Assembly: GCA_022827025.1 (NCBI GenBank)
Contig: JAJDTT010000047.1
Coordinates: forward strand, 1 to 53,223
DNA: 53,223 bases
Source of the DNA: Acidobacteriota bacterium
GTDB taxonomy: Bacteria; Acidobacteriota; UBA6911; RPQK01; JAJDTT01
Direction: 5' to 3'
The notes below the pieces were generated by a model. The model was given only the letters and a program-made list of their open reading frames with translations. It had not been told where the DNA came from and made no database searches. Shown piece by piece: positions 33,549-43,027 of this stretch (positions within the stretch are counted from its first letter, which is position 1; each line of letters begins with the position of its first letter). Both the position numbers and the translations under genes were made by a program.

Positions 33549-34706
33549 GTGATACCTCGTCAAGAACACAAGAGGGCGGTCCGTGCACCGCTCGACCAGT
33601 TTTTTGTCGTTGGACTGGTCGGCGCCCGGCAGGTCGGGAAGACGACTCTCGCCCGCGATCTCATCAATGACGCCGCGGAACCGGTCACCGTCTTCGACCT
33701 TGAAGATCCCACGGACGAAAGGCGGCTGGCCGATCCCAAGCTGACCCTTGAGTCGCTCCGGGGCCTGGTCGTCATCGACGAAGTCCAACGCAGCGAGGGG
33801 TTGTTCCGCCTCCTGCGGGTGTTGGTGGACCGGCCCGCCAACTCGGCTCGGTTCCTGGTATTGGGAAGCGCCGGCCCCGATCTGCTGCGGCAGTCCTCAG
33901 AGACCCTGGCGGGACGAATCGCCTACTACGAACTTCCTCCATTCGGGATCGGCGAAACCGGGAACAAAGCCGAGACCGTACAAAGACTCTGGTTGCGCGG
34001 CGGCTTCCCTCGTTCGTTTCTCGCTGACGGGGAAGATCGGAGCTTCAAGTGGCGAACCGAGTTCATTCGCACGTTTCTGGAACTGGACCTGCCTCAACTG
34101 GGAGTCTCCGTGCCGGCGGCCACGATGCGCCGGTTCTGGACCATGCTGGCCCACTACCATGGCAACCGCTGGAACGGTGCCGAGCTCGGCCGCGCGCTCG
34201 GGGTCACCGCGCGGACCATCAACAGGTATTTCGACGCGCTCGTCGACGCGTTGATCGTGCGCCGGCTCCAACCCTGGTACGAGAACCTGAAGAAACGGCA
34301 AGTCAAAGCTCCCAAGGTCTACGTCGCCGACACCGGGATGCTGCATGCGCTGTTGAGCCTGGACTCGGAGTCCGCCCTCATGGGACATCCCAAATTGGGG
34401 GCCTCCTGGGAGGGATTCGCGATGCAGGAGATGGTGCGCGTGCTTGGAGTCGACTGGGACCGATGCTACTACTGGGCAACCCACCGGGGAGCAGAATTGG
34501 ATCTGCTGGCGTTCGACGGCGGCCGCAGGATCGGATTCGAATTCAAGCGCACCAGCGCTCCGGCCATGACCCGCTCTATGCACTCCGCGTTGTCCGACTT
34601 GGAGCTCGACCGGCTCTTCGTCGTGTATCCCGGCGATGCCCGGTTTCCCCTCCATGATCGGGTCGAGGCCGTCGGGCTCATCCCGGCCTGCACCGACGGA
34701 CTTTGA
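33549..34706 (+). CDS. AAA ATPase with DUF4143 domain
   Basis: The predicted protein has 385 residues from a GTG. The AAA_14-type ATPase domain (about 15-160) has Walker A GARQVGKT (25-32), Walker B LVVIDEVQ and an arginine-containing LAGRIAYYEL. The DUF4143 domain follows: LWLRGGFPRSFL, the NRWNGAELGRALGVTARTIN winged-helix-like part, VYVADTGMLHALL, and the PD-(D/E)xK-like AELDLLAFDGGRRIGFEFKR. The end GAELDLLA...IGFEFK resembles a nuclease core. These proteins are abundant, mobile and of unclear role. The start is preceded by a 17-bp inverted repeat. The last 147 bases (34560-34706) recur at 39401-39547 with about 86% identity. Confidence 0.9.
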   Translation: MIPRQEHKRAVRAPLDQFFVVGLVGARQVGKTTLARDLINDAAEPVTVFDLEDPTDERRLADPKLTLESLRGLVVIDEVQRSEGLFRLLRVLVDRPANSARFLVLGSAGPDLLRQSSETLAGRIAYYELPPFGIGETGNKAETVQRLWLRGGFPRSFLADGEDRSFKWRTEFIRTFLELDLPQLGVSVPAATMRRFWTMLAHYHGNRWNGAELGRALGVTARTINRYFDALVDALIVRRLQPWYENLKKRQVKAPKVYVADTGMLHALLSLDSESALMGHPKLGASWEGFAMQEMVRVLGVDWDRCYYWATHRGAELDLLAFDGGRRIGFEFKRTSAPAMTRSMHSALSDLELDRLFVVYPGDARFPLHDRVEAVGLIPACTDGL

Positions 34707-35167
34707 TCGAGAGCTAAGCATGCCCCCCCGGTCAAGACCAGGATGGCACCCGCCAAACCGTCCGTAGGACTCGGTTCCATCCCGGGACCAGGACCGAACA
34801 CTCGCAGCCATCTGTGCCCGAGCAGCCTGGACGGACAGGCTCACCGCGAACGAGTGATACAATGCAGGATTACCCGGCGACACCTACTGAATCTATGCGG
34901 TGTGGGACTCGCTCGGAAACGCGGACGCTGTTCCGGACATGATTCGGAACCCCAAGAATCATTTGGCCCACGACAAGCAGGAAGTTTTTCTAGCCCGTTA
35001 CTAAGACGTTCCCGCCAGCGCGGTCGAACGACCGGCGCTGAACGAAAGGGAGATTGAAGAAAAAACCGGATGCTCGACAACTGCCGGATTCCACACCCAT
35101 TCTGCGACAGAGCCTGCGCGCTAGATCGCACCATGCTGGACGACAACCCCATCGAGGATTGACGGGA
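34707..35167. other. Intergenic stretch before the Gabija-like genes
   Basis: No gene could be supported in these 461 bases. One open frame runs into the nuclease gene from 35054, but its first 38 codons do not resemble the family. Short decayed-looking frames (for example the peptide MIRNPKNHLAHDKQ starting near 34939) have stops. The start of the next gene is preceded by GAGG at 35154-35157. The stretch may hold the promoter of the nuclease-helicase operon, but no clear -35/-10 pair was seen. Confidence 0.5.
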
Positions 35168-37078
35168 ATGCACATAACCCGTATCGAAATTCGGAACTTC
35201 CGGTCGATCCGTCACTTAATCGTGGATTTCGGCGAAACGACGATCTTTGTGGGTCCGAACAATGCAGGCAAGACCGCGATTCTCGATGCATTGCGGATCG
35301 CCCTGACGCGCCGTTGGGGTCGGCGCGGAACGGGCTTCAACGAGTACGACATCCATCTTCCAAACGACGCGGTCGATCCGAAGACATCCAGCGGAGTGAT
35401 CATCGACCTTCGTACCGAGGAGTCGGAGCCAGGAGAATGGCCCGCAGCCATCTTAGAAGACCTCGCAGATATCGTTCAAGTGGACATCAGCAGCACCAAC
35501 CGCCGGTCCGTGGCTCTGAGAACGCGGTACGCGTGGAGTGAGGAAGCCGGCGACTTCGAACCAAGTTGGGAGTTCCTCGACGCCAAGCGCCAACCGCTCG
35601 TCGGCCGTAGCGCACGTCGCGTCAATCTCGAACGATTCTGGCGCTACCTACCGGTATTCTATCTCGGCGCGCTACGCGACGTTGGCGACGATTTCTCGCC
35701 GCGATCGCAGTTCTGGGGACGACTGCTCAAGGCGTTGGAGATCCCAGCAGGACTTGAGTCTCGGGCGTTACGAGTGCTCGACCTGCTCAACCGGCGCCTC
35801 CTGAAGGCAGACACACGCCTGCGGAAAATCGCCAAGACGCTGTCCGGAGCCACCAGAATCTCCGCGCGGGACCGGGAAGGAGGCCTGGATCTGCGCATGG
35901 TTCCACTGAAGATGTGGGACCTGATCTCCAGGGCCGAGGTCATATTGCGCAACGAGCCCGATTCGCCCTGGCTGCCGCTCCGGCGCCAAGGGCAGGGGAT
36001 CCAAAGCCTGTCGATCATCTTCTTGTTCCAAGCGTTTGTCGACCACGTGTTGCGGGAGTTGTACGAGCCGGACAGCGAACCGGTACTGGCGCTCGAGGAG
36101 CCAGAGACGCACCTTCACCCTCAGGCCGCACGCACCCTGTGGCGTCACGTCCGGGCGTTGCCCGGACAGAAGATCGTTACCACCCACTCGCCTTACTTCG
36201 TGCAGCATGTCCCGTTCCGGGATCTGCGCCTCGTGCGCCTCACGCCGAACGGCACTGAAGTGCGGTCACTACCCGCGAGTTTTTCAGCCTCGATCCCCCC
36301 GCTCGACGGGCTTGAAGCGGTTGTGGCCAACTCGACCGGACGATTGAGTTACGAACGATTATCGCAGACGCTGACCGTCCATGGAGCGCTTGAAGAACAA
36401 CTCTACCGAAGGCTACTCAGGTGCTGCGGACATCACGAGCGCCGCTCCGATCTCGTAAAGACTCTCAAGAACTTGAGGGACCGCTCGTCCCGATTCATCG
36501 AGGATGATGCGCTTCGCTCGCTAGAAACCTGCGCTCGGCGCATGCGCGGCGAAATATTCTTCGCCGAGCGCTGGCTGATGGTCGAGGGTCAAGCAGACTA
36601 CCTGATCGTGCACGCGTTAGCCCATGCCATGCGCTACAACTTGGACGAGCACGGCGTCTCTGTGATCGATGCCCAGAACAATGGCAGCCCGGCTACATTC
36701 GCGATGCTTGCCCGTGCGCTGGGGATCCCGTGGCTGGGCGTATTCGATGACGACGACGGGGGACGGGAGCACATCCGGTCCATCCAGAATCGAGGATTCG
36801 ACGCCGCAGAGCTTGCGCGACGGTGTCGAACCCATCCAGACGGAGATCTGGAGGCCCAGCTTGTAGCCGACGGACTTGAACCGGAATTACGTGAAACCTT
36901 GGCGGCGTTGAATGTTTCAGTTGGGCAAGACGAGGGTGAACTCCTGCACCGGTTGCGGAGCCATAAGACCGCCTATGCCGCGGCCCTTGCTGCACGCCTT
37001 CGGGGCGATCTGGACTTGGCACAGCGCGCACCGGAGGCATTCCAGGCCGCAATCGAGCAACTGAGGGGACTGACGTGA
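35168..37078 (+). CDS. OLD-family ATP-dependent nuclease (GajA-like)
   Basis: The predicted protein has 636 residues. The ABC/SMC-like ATPase head begins MHITRIEIRNFRSIRHLIVD with Walker A GPNNAGKT (29-36), a signature-like QGIQSLSIIFLFQAF, and Walker B LALEEPETHLHP near residues 306-316 with its downstream TTHSPYFVQHV switch. The C-terminal TOPRIM domain has the metal-binding Glu473 in RWLMVEGQADYL and the acidic run DDDDGG at 527-532. An OLD nuclease directly followed by a UvrD-like helicase is the class 2 OLD (Gabija GajA/GajB) arrangement, in which the nuclease nicks DNA when nucleotide levels fall. It overlaps the helicase gene (TGATG). GajA proteins are usually about 580 residues, so it is slightly longer than usual. 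Confidence 0.85.
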   Translation: MHITRIEIRNFRSIRHLIVDFGETTIFVGPNNAGKTAILDALRIALTRRWGRRGTGFNEYDIHLPNDAVDPKTSSGVIIDLRTEESEPGEWPAAILEDLADIVQVDISSTNRRSVALRTRYAWSEEAGDFEPSWEFLDAKRQPLVGRSARRVNLERFWRYLPVFYLGALRDVGDDFSPRSQFWGRLLKALEIPAGLESRALRVLDLLNRRLLKADTRLRKIAKTLSGATRISARDREGGLDLRMVPLKMWDLISRAEVILRNEPDSPWLPLRRQGQGIQSLSIIFLFQAFVDHVLRELYEPDSEPVLALEEPETHLHPQAARTLWRHVRALPGQKIVTTHSPYFVQHVPFRDLRLVRLTPNGTEVRSLPASFSASIPPLDGLEAVVANSTGRLSYERLSQTLTVHGALEEQLYRRLLRCCGHHERRSDLVKTLKNLRDRSSRFIEDDALRSLETCARRMRGEIFFAERWLMVEGQADYLIVHALAHAMRYNLDEHGVSVIDAQNNGSPATFAMLARALGIPWLGVFDDDDGGREHIRSIQNRGFDAAELARRCRTHPDGDLEAQLVADGLEPELRETLAALNVSVGQDEGELLHRLRSHKTAYAAALAARLRGDLDLAQRAPEAFQAAIEQLRGLT

Positions 37079-38994
37079 TGGACAGTGCGCTCGAGACATC
37101 CTTGCGGGAGCTCACGGACATCCAGCGCCAAGCTGTCAAGTGGGAAGACGGACCCTTGCTCGTATTGGCCGGGCCCGGTTCCGGCAAAACCCGCGTGCTC
37201 ACCTGCCGCATCGCCCGTCTGTTGGAGTCGACGCGGGAACAGCGCTTTCGGATCCTGGCGCTGACGTTCACCAACAAGGCGGCCCACGAGATGGCGAACC
37301 GTGTGACCAGATTCGCTCCTGGCCTTGAAGGCCGCGCCGACATCAACACCTTCCATGGATTCTGTGCGCAGGTGTTACGCCAGCATGGCGTCCATCTCGG
37401 TATCAAGCCGAACTTCGCGATCTACTCGCGGACCTCGGACCGACAGGCGGTTTTGGCTGATGCCCTTCGACGCAACCCTCGACGGTTCGGGCGCAACGAT
37501 CAACATCTCCTGCCCGTGATCGACGCCTTGAAGGCTCGGCTCGTCGGCCCTGGTCAGGTGACGCCACGCATTGCGCGCCGCAACGGCGCGTCTCCGCATG
37601 AAACCAACCGCGTGGTTCGCGCCTACCGCCTGTACGAGGACGAGCTTCACCGCACAAACGCCTTGGACTTCAATTCGCTCATCCTCAAGGCTTACGAGCT
37701 TTTCGGCTATCCGGCGATGGCTCAGCACTACCAGACCGTCTACCGCTACTGGTTGGTCGACGAATTCCAAGATACGAACGGCGCCCAGTACACGCTGCTT
37801 CGGCGCATGGCTGGGGAGGACTTCCACCAACTCTTCGCCGTAGCCGACGATGACCAGACGATCTACGAGTGGAACGGAGCCAACGTGCATCGGATACGCA
37901 AATTGGTCGATGATTTCTCCTGCCGCGTTGTCCAACTGCCGACCAACTTTCGCTGCCCGCCGCACATCGTCGAGGCCGCGAACCGCCTAGTCGTCTACAA
38001 CGCGCGCCGTGCTGCGTGGAAGCAACCGGCGCAACCGAGTCCACACGCGCACCGCGGGAAGATCGAGCGCCGCGTGTTCGAGACGGACGAGAAAGAAATG
38101 GCCGGCATCGCCGCCGAGATCGCCTGTCTGGATGATGTCGCGCGCGCACAAACGGCGATCCTGGCGAGAACCCGGGCATTACTGGAATCCATGCGCGAAG
38201 CGTTGGATGCCGCCGGCGTCTCTGCCACGATCCTGATACGTCGGGACGACTTCGCCTCGCCTGAGATGCGTTGGCTGGTCACCTGCCTGAAGCAGATCGC
38301 CCGACCGCTCGACCAGCGCAACATGGCGACTTTGGTCGAGACGTTTGGGAGCTTTGCCGCATTACCGCTGGATTTTAACGAACTGACTTCGCGTGCGGCG
38401 GCCGATGGAGTCACGCTCATGTCGGTTTGGACCCATACCGCACGAGAGGCCCAGCTGCCGTCCCCGGCCGCTGAGGTTGTCAGCGCGGTATCGAGTCTCG
38501 CTGCAGGAGACACGAAACTGTCGCCGACGGTCCGCGAGATCCTCGGTCATTTCGAGAACCATGATCCCCATGACGACCTGAAGGATGATCTGTGCGCCTG
38601 GCGCAGGATCGAGCGTGAGGTCCGTGCCGTAAACGGGTTCGCGTCGTTGGACCGGCTCCTACAAGAGTTGGAGATGCGTTCCAAGGAACCCGTTCCGGTC
38701 CCGGGAACCGTGTCCCTCGCGACCATTCACGGCGCCAAGGGCCTTGAGTTCGATACTGTCTACCTAATCGGCATGGCAGAGGAGATCCTGCCCTCCTGGC
38801 ACAGCCTCAGGAAGCAAAACGGCAGTGCGGCGCTCGAGGAAGAACGCCGCGGCTGTTTTGTTGCCATCACACGAACGAAGCGACGCCTGATCCTGTCTCG
38901 AGCGCGCCAGTATAAGGGATGGCCGAAACAACCGTCCCGGTTTCTCGAAGAAATGGGCTTCTTAAACGACGGTTCCGACGGCCCATCACAATGA
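37078..38994 (+). CDS. UvrD/PcrA/Rep-type superfamily 1 helicase (GajB-like)
   Basis: The predicted protein has 638 residues from the ATG at 37078; a GTG lies at 37075. Helicase motifs appear in order: Q motif TDIQRQAV, motif I GPGSGKT (32-38), motif Ia ALTFTNKAAHEM, motif II LVDEFQDTN, motif III VADDDQTIYEWNGA, motif IV region QLPTNFRCP, motif V TIHGAKGLEFDTVYLIGM and motif VI CFVAITRTKRRLIL. These show a complete 3'-5' SF1A helicase core. GajB proteins of characterised Gabija systems are often about 500 residues, so this one is longer, and a normal repair helicase cannot be excluded. The tight overlap with an OLD nuclease in an island of toxin-antitoxin genes favours anti-phage defence. Confidence 0.85.
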   Translation: MDSALETSLRELTDIQRQAVKWEDGPLLVLAGPGSGKTRVLTCRIARLLESTREQRFRILALTFTNKAAHEMANRVTRFAPGLEGRADINTFHGFCAQVLRQHGVHLGIKPNFAIYSRTSDRQAVLADALRRNPRRFGRNDQHLLPVIDALKARLVGPGQVTPRIARRNGASPHETNRVVRAYRLYEDELHRTNALDFNSLILKAYELFGYPAMAQHYQTVYRYWLVDEFQDTNGAQYTLLRRMAGEDFHQLFAVADDDQTIYEWNGANVHRIRKLVDDFSCRVVQLPTNFRCPPHIVEAANRLVVYNARRAAWKQPAQPSPHAHRGKIERRVFETDEKEMAGIAAEIACLDDVARAQTAILARTRALLESMREALDAAGVSATILIRRDDFASPEMRWLVTCLKQIARPLDQRNMATLVETFGSFAALPLDFNELTSRAAADGVTLMSVWTHTAREAQLPSPAAEVVSAVSSLAAGDTKLSPTVREILGHFENHDPHDDLKDDLCAWRRIEREVRAVNGFASLDRLLQELEMRSKEPVPVPGTVSLATIHGAKGLEFDTVYLIGMAEEILPSWHSLRKQNGSAALEEERRGCFVAITRTKRRLILSRARQYKGWPKQPSRFLEEMGFLNDGSDGPSQ

Positions 38995-39092
38995 GGGACG
39001 TGGTCGTGAACATCGACGACCATCATCTGTTCGAGAACTACGTCCCCGTGGAAGGACTCAACACCGTCATGGTCTCAAACCATCAGTATTGA
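38991..39092 (+). CDS. Very short coupled frame after the helicase, perhaps a truncated third gene
   Basis: An ATG overlapping the helicase stop (ATGA) opens a 33-residue frame, starting MRDVVVNIDDHHLFENYVPV and ending LNTVMVSNHQY. The overlap is the one normally seen between operon members. It has no recognised family and no further coding signal follows, so it may be the first part of a lost third gene or a chance frame. The next 300 bases contain no gene except decayed fragments. Confidence 0.35.
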   Translation: MRDVVVNIDDHHLFENYVPVEGLNTVMVSNHQY

Positions 39093-39229
39093 ATCCAGAT
39101 ACTCGGACATCCGCAATCAGGGGTGCTTGATCCCGTCCAAGTGTAGGTCCACCCCTCGGGGGGTTCCTCTCAGTAACCACTTCGGAACCATTCCGGATTC
39201 TTCCAACCCTATATCCGCCCACCGGCAAT

Positions 39230-39393
39230 TCAGATCGATCCGTCCGCCGAGTGCAGCGGCAGTCGCACTTCTTGTATCGACGGCGGCATCGGTGAATGGT
39301 TCGAAGGCTCACGCCGATGATTTCGGCCCCCTGGATCCAGTTTATCGGTCCAACCCTCGCCGTCTCCACGGTGCCGAGGGGATACGGCTTCAT
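39230..39393 (-). pseudogene. Decayed transposase N-terminus (helix-turn-helix part)
   Basis: The minus strand reads MKPYPLGTVETARVGPINWI and then QGAEIIGVSLRTIHRCRRRY, which closely resembles the N-terminal helix-turn-helix of ISNCY/IS1202-type transposases (a G-x-x-x-x-GVS-x-R-x-x-R-x-x-RRY pattern). After this the frame appears shifted and the similarity is lost. The catalytic DDE region and terminal inverted repeats were not found. Its start at 39393 lies only a few bases from where the DUF4143-derived fragment begins (39401), suggesting insertion of an IS followed by deletion. Confidence 0.5.
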
Positions 39394-39400
39394 CCTCTCT

Positions 39401-39547
39401 CCGGCCATGGCGCGCTCCACGCACTCCGCATTGTCCGACTTGCAGCTCGACCGGCTATTCATCGTGTATCCCGCAGATGCCCGGTTTTCTCTCTATGATC
39501 GGGTGGAGGTCGCAAGGCTCATCCTGCCCTGCACCGAAGGACTTTGA
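39401..39547 (+). pseudogene. Duplicate 3' fragment of a DUF4143 ATPase gene
   Basis: Bases 39401-39547 align without gaps to 34560-34706, the last 49 codons of the intact DUF4143 gene, at a constant offset of 4841, with about 21 mismatches (86% identity). The frame is kept and reads PAMARSTHSALSDLQLDRLF then IVYPADARFSLYDRVEVARL, ending at the same stop. Upstream the homology stops at about 39400, where the transposase remnant begins on the other strand. Together with the intact copy it flanks the nuclease-helicase pair. Confidence 0.82.
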
Positions 39548-39695
39548 CCAGGTTCTGAACGGGGCGCGGGAATGGGACCGGGACAGCGTACGCCAAACCC
39601 GCCACGGCCGAATCGTTATCCGTTCGCAGCCCCATCCCCCCAACCCGGTTCCTTTGCATCACTATTCTTGAACCCTGGGGTTCGGAGTTCTTGCC

Positions 39696-39938
39696 ATGAA
39701 AAATGTGACGATCACCCGTCCTGACGACTTGGCCCGGTGGCTGCGCCTCAAGGCGGCTCAGGATGACCGAAGCGTCTCACGATGTATCGCCGAGTTGTTG
39801 GAGCGAATGCCGCGCCGGGAAGAGGAGTACCAGGAGGTGATGAAAAGCTACCTGGCCATGAAACCGCGCAAGATCGAATGGCCCGATGGCCGCAAGCCGA
39901 AGCGCGAGGAGTTGTATGACTGGCCCGGGCTTCGTTGA
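39696..39938 (+). CDS. Ribbon-helix-helix antitoxin (VapB/FitA-like)
   Basis: The predicted protein has 80 residues. MKNVTITRPDDLARWLRLKA followed by AQDDRSVSRCIAELLERMPR is a ribbon-helix-helix DNA-binding domain; the C-terminal part (EYQEVMKSYLAMKPRKIEWP onward) is the usual toxin-binding tail. The VapC start codon overlaps its 3' end, but the toxin carries a nonsense codon, so this antitoxin is now probably orphaned. It marks the right part of the accessory island. Confidence 0.72.
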   Translation: MKNVTITRPDDLARWLRLKAAQDDRSVSRCIAELLERMPRREEEYQEVMKSYLAMKPRKIEWPDGRKPKREELYDWPGLR

Positions 39939-40140
39939 CTCCATCGTCTTCGGCCATGGACTCGACGGGACCGACCCGGCGTAACAGGGGCACGCCGAGC
40001 AGTGGATCGGACTCCTTGTGCTGGTCCACGCGGGCCGGATGAGCGCTCAGGTTGTCCAGGGAGTGTTCGCCGATATTCTTCGCAAGACAACACTCAGACG
40101 GGCCCCAACGGGAGCGGGCCCGTGCGATCCGGACAGACAA
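39916..40140 (+). pseudogene. VapC PIN-domain toxin disrupted by a stop codon and frameshift
   Basis: From the ATG at 39916 the frame reads MTGPGFVDSIVFGHGLDGTD, PA, then TAA at 39982-39984, then QGHAEQWIGLLVLVHAGRMS and AQVVQGVFADILRKTT. This is the N-terminal half of a VapC: the FVDS catalytic Asp, the position where AKQ would be expected (a Lys codon turned to TAA), and the QWI and AQVVQ-FADILRK helices. Further on, a homologous-looking QRERARAIRTD is in another frame, so a frameshift also exists near 40110. The toxin cannot be made, whereas the antitoxin is intact. Confidence 0.72.
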
Positions 40141-40224
40141 AAGGGGCCCTTGGGAGCGGGGGATACAATCCGCGATTGCGGTTCAACAATGAAGAGGAGG
40201 GACAGGAATGTCCCTCCTCCCTGC

Positions 40225-40260
40225 GGGTCGGTGTTGAAGACGGGGACAGGAAAGTCCCCC
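40225..40260 (+). repeat. Intergenic repeat with GGGGACAGGAAAGTCCCC hairpin (copy A)
   Basis: The stretch GGGTCGGTGTTGAAGACGGG followed by GACAGGAAAGTCCCCC has a close copy at 41861-41897 in the same orientation. The second half is a palindrome with GGGGAC/GTCCCC arms around AGGAAA. Another GGGACAGGAATGTCCC hairpin lies just before it (40199-40214). It lies between the decayed VapC and icd. Confidence 0.7.
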
Positions 40261-40300
40261 TCCTTGATGACGCGGTTCGGTGGGAGGAATCCGGCGGGGG

Positions 40301-41644
<1,344 letters not shown>

Positions 41645-41860
41645 GCGATTCCTCCTGAGGCCTCCGCTGTCGAGTGTTTTTGCCCGCCGAATAACTGCCG
41701 CGGGCGGGTTGCAGGGAACTCCATTTTACGCCGCAAACCCTCGCCTTGGCCACTTTTGGGGAAAGTTTTTCCGTGAAGATCTCCCATCGGTTGGGGTCCG
41801 GCGAGATCCAACCAGGAAAACGGGACGTGCAGGATCAACAGTCTTCCATACGAGGACTTC

Positions 41861-41970
41861 GGGCCGGTGTTGAAGAGGGGGACAGGAATGTCCCCCCTTC
41901 TGAGAAAACATGGGGCACCCGGAGGGGGGACTTTTAGTCCCCCCGTCGGAGTGGGGGTAGGAAAACCCCC
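41861..41970 (+). repeat. Palindromic intergenic repeats near icd (copy B and two related units)
   Basis: 41861-41897 repeats the 40225-40260 element (GGGCCGGTGTTGAAGAGGGG followed by GACAGGAATGTCCCCCC). It is followed at 41923-41944 by GGAGGGGGGACTTTTAGTCC with a GGGGGGACT/AGTCCCCCC stem and then by GTGGGGGTAGGAAAACCCCC (41950-41969). Three different GC hairpins in 110 bases occupy the icd-aminotransferase intergenic region (41645-42086), which holds no gene. Confidence 0.75.
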
Positions 41971-42086
41971 ACTCCTTTTCTCGCAGGATTTCGCCGGACC
42001 GAGGCCGGTGGGCGAGTTCCTGACAAGAATTCCGGGAGCCGCTCGTTTGGTTGCCAGTGTCCCGTTCATGTGTTTCCATTTCTCCC

Positions 42087-42989
42087 ATGAATCAGGAAAG
42101 AGTGGCGTATGTGAACGGCCGGATCGTTCCCGAGAGCGAGGCCCGGGTCTCCATCCATGATCGCGGCTTCGTCCAGGGCGACGCCGTGTTCGACACGACC
42201 CGGACCTTCGGACACAAGATCTTCCGCCTAGACGAGCACCTGGACCGGCTCTTCGACTCCCTCCGCTACACCCGCATCGATCCGGGAATGAGCCGGGACC
42301 GGCTGGCGGAGTTGACCATGCAGGTGCTGGAGGCCAACCTGTCCCTGCTGGACAAGGAAGACGATTACTGGGTCACTCAGCGGGTCACACGGGGGACCCC
42401 CGACGGGGACGGGGGATTCGATCCCACGGTGATCGTCGACTGCCAGCCCCTCCCCTTCGTGGAACGCTCCCGCTTCTTCCGGGACGGATTGCCGATCCGG
42501 ACCCCTTCGGTGCGGCGGACCCCGCCCGAGTCCGTGAGCCCACGCGCCAAGACCCACAACTACCTGAACCTGGTGATGGGCGAGCTGGAGGTGAAGGCGG
42601 CGGACCCTCGGGCCCTCTCCATGCTCCTGGACCTGGACGGCAACCTCTGCGAGGGGATGGGCAGCAACATCTTCATCGTCCGGGACGGCGAGTTGGCCAC
42701 GCCCCGGGACCGGTTCGTCCTGGCCGGCATCAGCCGGAGCGTGACCTTCGAACTGGCGGAGAGCTTGAATCTGCCGGTCCGTCAGATGGACATCGACCTG
42801 TTCGACGCCTACGCGGCGGACGAGGTCTTCGTCACCTCAACCAGCTGGTGCATCTGCCCGGTCTCCACCATCAACGGTTCGTCCGTGGGGTCGGGCCGGA
42901 TCCCCGGGCCGGTGACGAAGCGGCTGCAGGAAGCCTACAGCGACCTGGTGGGCATCGACATCATCCGGCAGTACACCCGCCGGTTGTAG
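42087..42989 (+). CDS. Class IV aminotransferase (branched-chain or D-amino acid type)
   Basis: The predicted protein has 300 residues from the ATG at 42087. A longer frame begins at 42051, but the conserved opening QERVAYVNGRIVPESEARVS, then IHDRGFVQGDAVFDTTRTF, fits this start. The PLP Lys155 is in SPRAKTHNYLNLVMGELEVK, followed by DGNLCEGMGSNIFIVRDGEL and the LAGISRSVTFELAESLN segment. Class IV transaminases act on branched-chain amino acids, D-amino acids, or (as lyase) on aminodeoxychorismate; the residues that separate these groups are not decisive here. The last segment EVFVTSTSWCICPVSTINGS follows the family pattern. It precedes the possible glycosyltransferase by 38 bases. Confidence 0.85.
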   Translation: MNQERVAYVNGRIVPESEARVSIHDRGFVQGDAVFDTTRTFGHKIFRLDEHLDRLFDSLRYTRIDPGMSRDRLAELTMQVLEANLSLLDKEDDYWVTQRVTRGTPDGDGGFDPTVIVDCQPLPFVERSRFFRDGLPIRTPSVRRTPPESVSPRAKTHNYLNLVMGELEVKAADPRALSMLLDLDGNLCEGMGSNIFIVRDGELATPRDRFVLAGISRSVTFELAESLNLPVRQMDIDLFDAYAADEVFVTSTSWCICPVSTINGSSVGSGRIPGPVTKRLQEAYSDLVGIDIIRQYTRRL

Positions 42990-43027
42990 CCCGCGTTGCC
43001 CACCGGGGCCGGTGCCTCGTGTCGGCC

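Noticed and set aside
34707-35167. An additional small toxin-antitoxin gene before the nuclease
   Set aside because: Short frames here contain stops and show no family motif; only the upstream part of the nuclease frame is open, and its residues do not match the family.
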